A stretch of DNA of 6,632 nt, from the NCBI GenBank assembly GCA_023424355.1, contig JAFAEA010000373.1, positions 1 to 6,632 on the forward strand, read 5' to 3'. A program made the translations under genes and the position numbers. Shown in pieces: positions 6,205 to 6,632 of the stretch. Within the stretch, counting starts at the first letter, position 1. Each line of letters begins with the position of its first letter. The stretch is from Chloroflexota bacterium (GTDB lineage: Bacteria > Chloroflexota > Chloroflexia > Thermomicrobiales > UBA6265). The notes beneath the pieces were generated by a model that worked only from the letters and a program-made list of their open reading frames with translations, was not told the origin of the DNA and ran no database searches.

Positions 6205-6245
6205 TTTTTAGGCGATTTTGGGCAATTTCAACAATTCCTCAAAAA
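6205..6245 (+). promoter_or_regulatory. Phased A/T tracts upstream of P1 (UP-element-like)
   Basis: Short A or T tracts at 6205-6209, 6216-6219, 6224-6228, 6233-6236 and 6241-6245 recur about every 9-10 bp, directly upstream of the P1 -35 box in otherwise GC-rich DNA. This is the arrangement of curved DNA or a UP element that binds the RNA polymerase alpha subunit, typical of very strong promoters. Confidence 0.4.
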
Positions 6246-6249
6246 TCCC

Positions 6250-6278
6250 TTGACACCCCCGTTTGGCAGGGTTATAGT
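6250..6278 (+). promoter_or_regulatory. Strong sigma70-type promoter P1
   Basis: TTGACA (6250-6255, perfect -35) and TATAGT (6273-6278, five of six to the -10 consensus) are separated by the optimal 17 bases. Transcription should start near 6285, immediately before the CCCTC-GAGA-GAGGG hairpin. No coding region follows in the window. Confidence 0.8.
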
Positions 6279-6285
6279 TCCTGAG

Positions 6286-6322
6286 CCCTCGAGAGAGGGT
6301 GAGACCTGACAGCGAGGTCAGG
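6286..6322 (+). other. Two hairpins at the 5' end of the P1 transcript
   Basis: CCCTC/GAGGG (6286-6299) closes a GNRA tetraloop, GAGA. It is followed by CCTGAC/GTCAGG (6305-6322) with a six-base loop. The first lies at the predicted 5' end of the P1 RNA and could protect it from decay. Confidence 0.45.
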
Positions 6323-6330
6323 GAGCCAAA

Positions 6331-6345
6331 TCGGAACAGTTCCGA
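6331..6345. promoter_or_regulatory. 15-base palindrome just upstream of P2
   Basis: TCGGAAC-A-GTTCCGA has 7-bp arms around a single base and ends eight bases before the P2 -35 box. It fits either a DNA operator or a small hairpin within the P1 transcript. Confidence 0.35.
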
Positions 6346-6353
6346 AGTGGCCC

Positions 6354-6383
6354 TTGACAGTCACTGAAAGAGCGTGATAACAT
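6354..6383 (+). promoter_or_regulatory. Sigma70-type promoter P2
   Basis: TTGACA (6354-6359, perfect -35) is followed after 18 bases by TAACAT (6378-6383, four of six), which is preceded by TG one base upstream, giving an extended -10. The -35 box lies 104 bp after that of P1, and both are preceded by CCC. Tandem promoters at this distance are characteristic of rRNA operons. Confidence 0.65.
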
Positions 6384-6385
6384 CA

Positions 6386-6632
6386 TGTTCGCTGCTCTCG
6401 AGAGAGCAGAGGTTGAAGGAGGATGCGAATGTCCTAGGCGGTTCCAATAAGAACCAACGGACATCGACCTGGAAGCAGGTCGCTAGCATTTCTCGCCCCT
6501 TTTGGAGGGGCGCTTGTGTGTGTAAGCACAGTGAGCACCTTAACAAGTGGGCACACAGAAATTGTGTGCGGAAGACGAAGCAAAGCCAAGTGCGCGTTCG
6601 GAGGTGAAGGGATTTCGGTCCTGGAGCTGAAG
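6386..6632 (+). ncRNA. Structured non-coding leader, candidate rRNA operon leader, continuing past the window
   Basis: Downstream of P2 there is no credible ORF but a dense chain of hairpins: CTGCTCTC/GAGAGCAG (6392-6409); CG-ATGTCC/GGACATCG (6426-6466) enclosing GGTTC/GAACC (6440-6455); CGACCTG-GAAG-CAGGTCG (6465-6482), sharing bases with the previous stem; CGCCCCT/AGGGGCG (6494-6512); and GCACACA/TGTGTGC (6551-6569). A boxA-like GCACCTTAACAA lies at 6535-6546. Strong tandem promoters, lack of coding sequence and a boxA-like site point to the leader of a 16S-led rRNA operon, but no 16S sequence is reached. The leader of another stable RNA or of a protein operon remains possible. Confidence 0.45.
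6535..6569 (+). promoter_or_regulatory. boxA-like antitermination element followed by a hairpin
   Basis: GCACCTTAACAA (6535-6546) matches 10 of 12 bases of the E. coli rrn boxA core GCTCTTTAACAA as I remember it. Four bases later a 7-bp hairpin GCACACA/TGTGTGC with loop GAAAT follows, in the boxA-then-stem order of lambda nut sites. In known systems boxA RNA binds NusB/NusE to keep polymerase from terminating on untranslated RNA. Confidence 0.4.

Noticed and set aside
6416..6437. AAGGAGG followed by ATG, possible leader peptide
   Set aside because: The frame from 6423 or 6429 stops after four or two codons (TAG at 6435), so no meaningful peptide is made; the purine run is probably incidental.
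6494..6512. GC-rich hairpin that could be a terminator
   Set aside because: It is followed by CTTGTGTGTG rather than a T tract, so intrinsic termination is unlikely.
6374..6607. 77-codon open frame on + within the leader
   Set aside because: It begins with GTG inside the P2 -10 region, has no ribosome binding site, an unlikely composition, and runs through several stable hairpins.
6609..6632. TTTCGGTCCTGGAGCTGAAG resembling the start of 16S rRNA
   Set aside because: It shares only the TCCTGG core with the conserved 16S 5' end and has extra bases, so the 16S start is not claimed inside the window.

Overview
The window reads as a chromosomal stretch of moderate to high GC from a free-living, respiring bacterium. 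A secreted protein with a long Ala-Thr-Pro-Glu-Pro linker plus calcium-binding repeats, and a MurB carrying the WQNLH form of its flavin-domain motif, recall Chloroflexota (Thermomicrobia-like) proteins. That lineage is an inference from memory of family style, not a database result.

Layout. (1) Positions 1-2711, + strand: the 3' part of pntB (membrane/NADP-binding beta subunit of proton-translocating transhydrogenase), a hairpin-rich 144-bp gap, then a complete type II NADH:quinone dehydrogenase (NDH-2). (2) Positions 2714-2758: a near-perfect hairpin with A and T tracts, acting as a shared bidirectional terminator between convergent transcription units. (3) Positions 2768-4912, - strand: a two-gene unit with a secreted cupin-like/thrombospondin-type-3 protein followed without a gap (TAAATG) by murB. 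(4) Positions 5001-5078: two related tandem terminators. (5) Positions 5107-5706, - strand: a manganese-type superoxide dismutase with an operator-like palindrome upstream. (6) Positions 5767-6204: a gap with no gene I can support. (7) Positions 6205-6632, + strand: phased A/T tracts, two strong sigma70-type promoters about 100 bp apart, and about 250 bp of non-coding, hairpin-dense leader with a boxA-like element, running off the end of the window. This looks most like the leader of a stable-RNA (rRNA) operon whose 16S gene would lie just outside.

How the genes fit together. Transhydrogenase and NDH-2 both handle the NAD(P)H pool: the first exchanges reducing equivalents between NADH and NADP at the expense of the proton gradient, the second oxidises NADH into the quinone pool without pumping. 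Superoxide dismutase fits an aerobic respiratory lifestyle. MurB supplies UDP-MurNAc for peptidoglycan, and the co-transcribed secreted protein may act at the cell surface, although its function is unknown.

I do not see a complete novel system such as a defence island, CRISPR array or mobile element. The least ordinary material is the structured leader at the right end, the secreted-protein/murB coupling, and the duplicated terminators.
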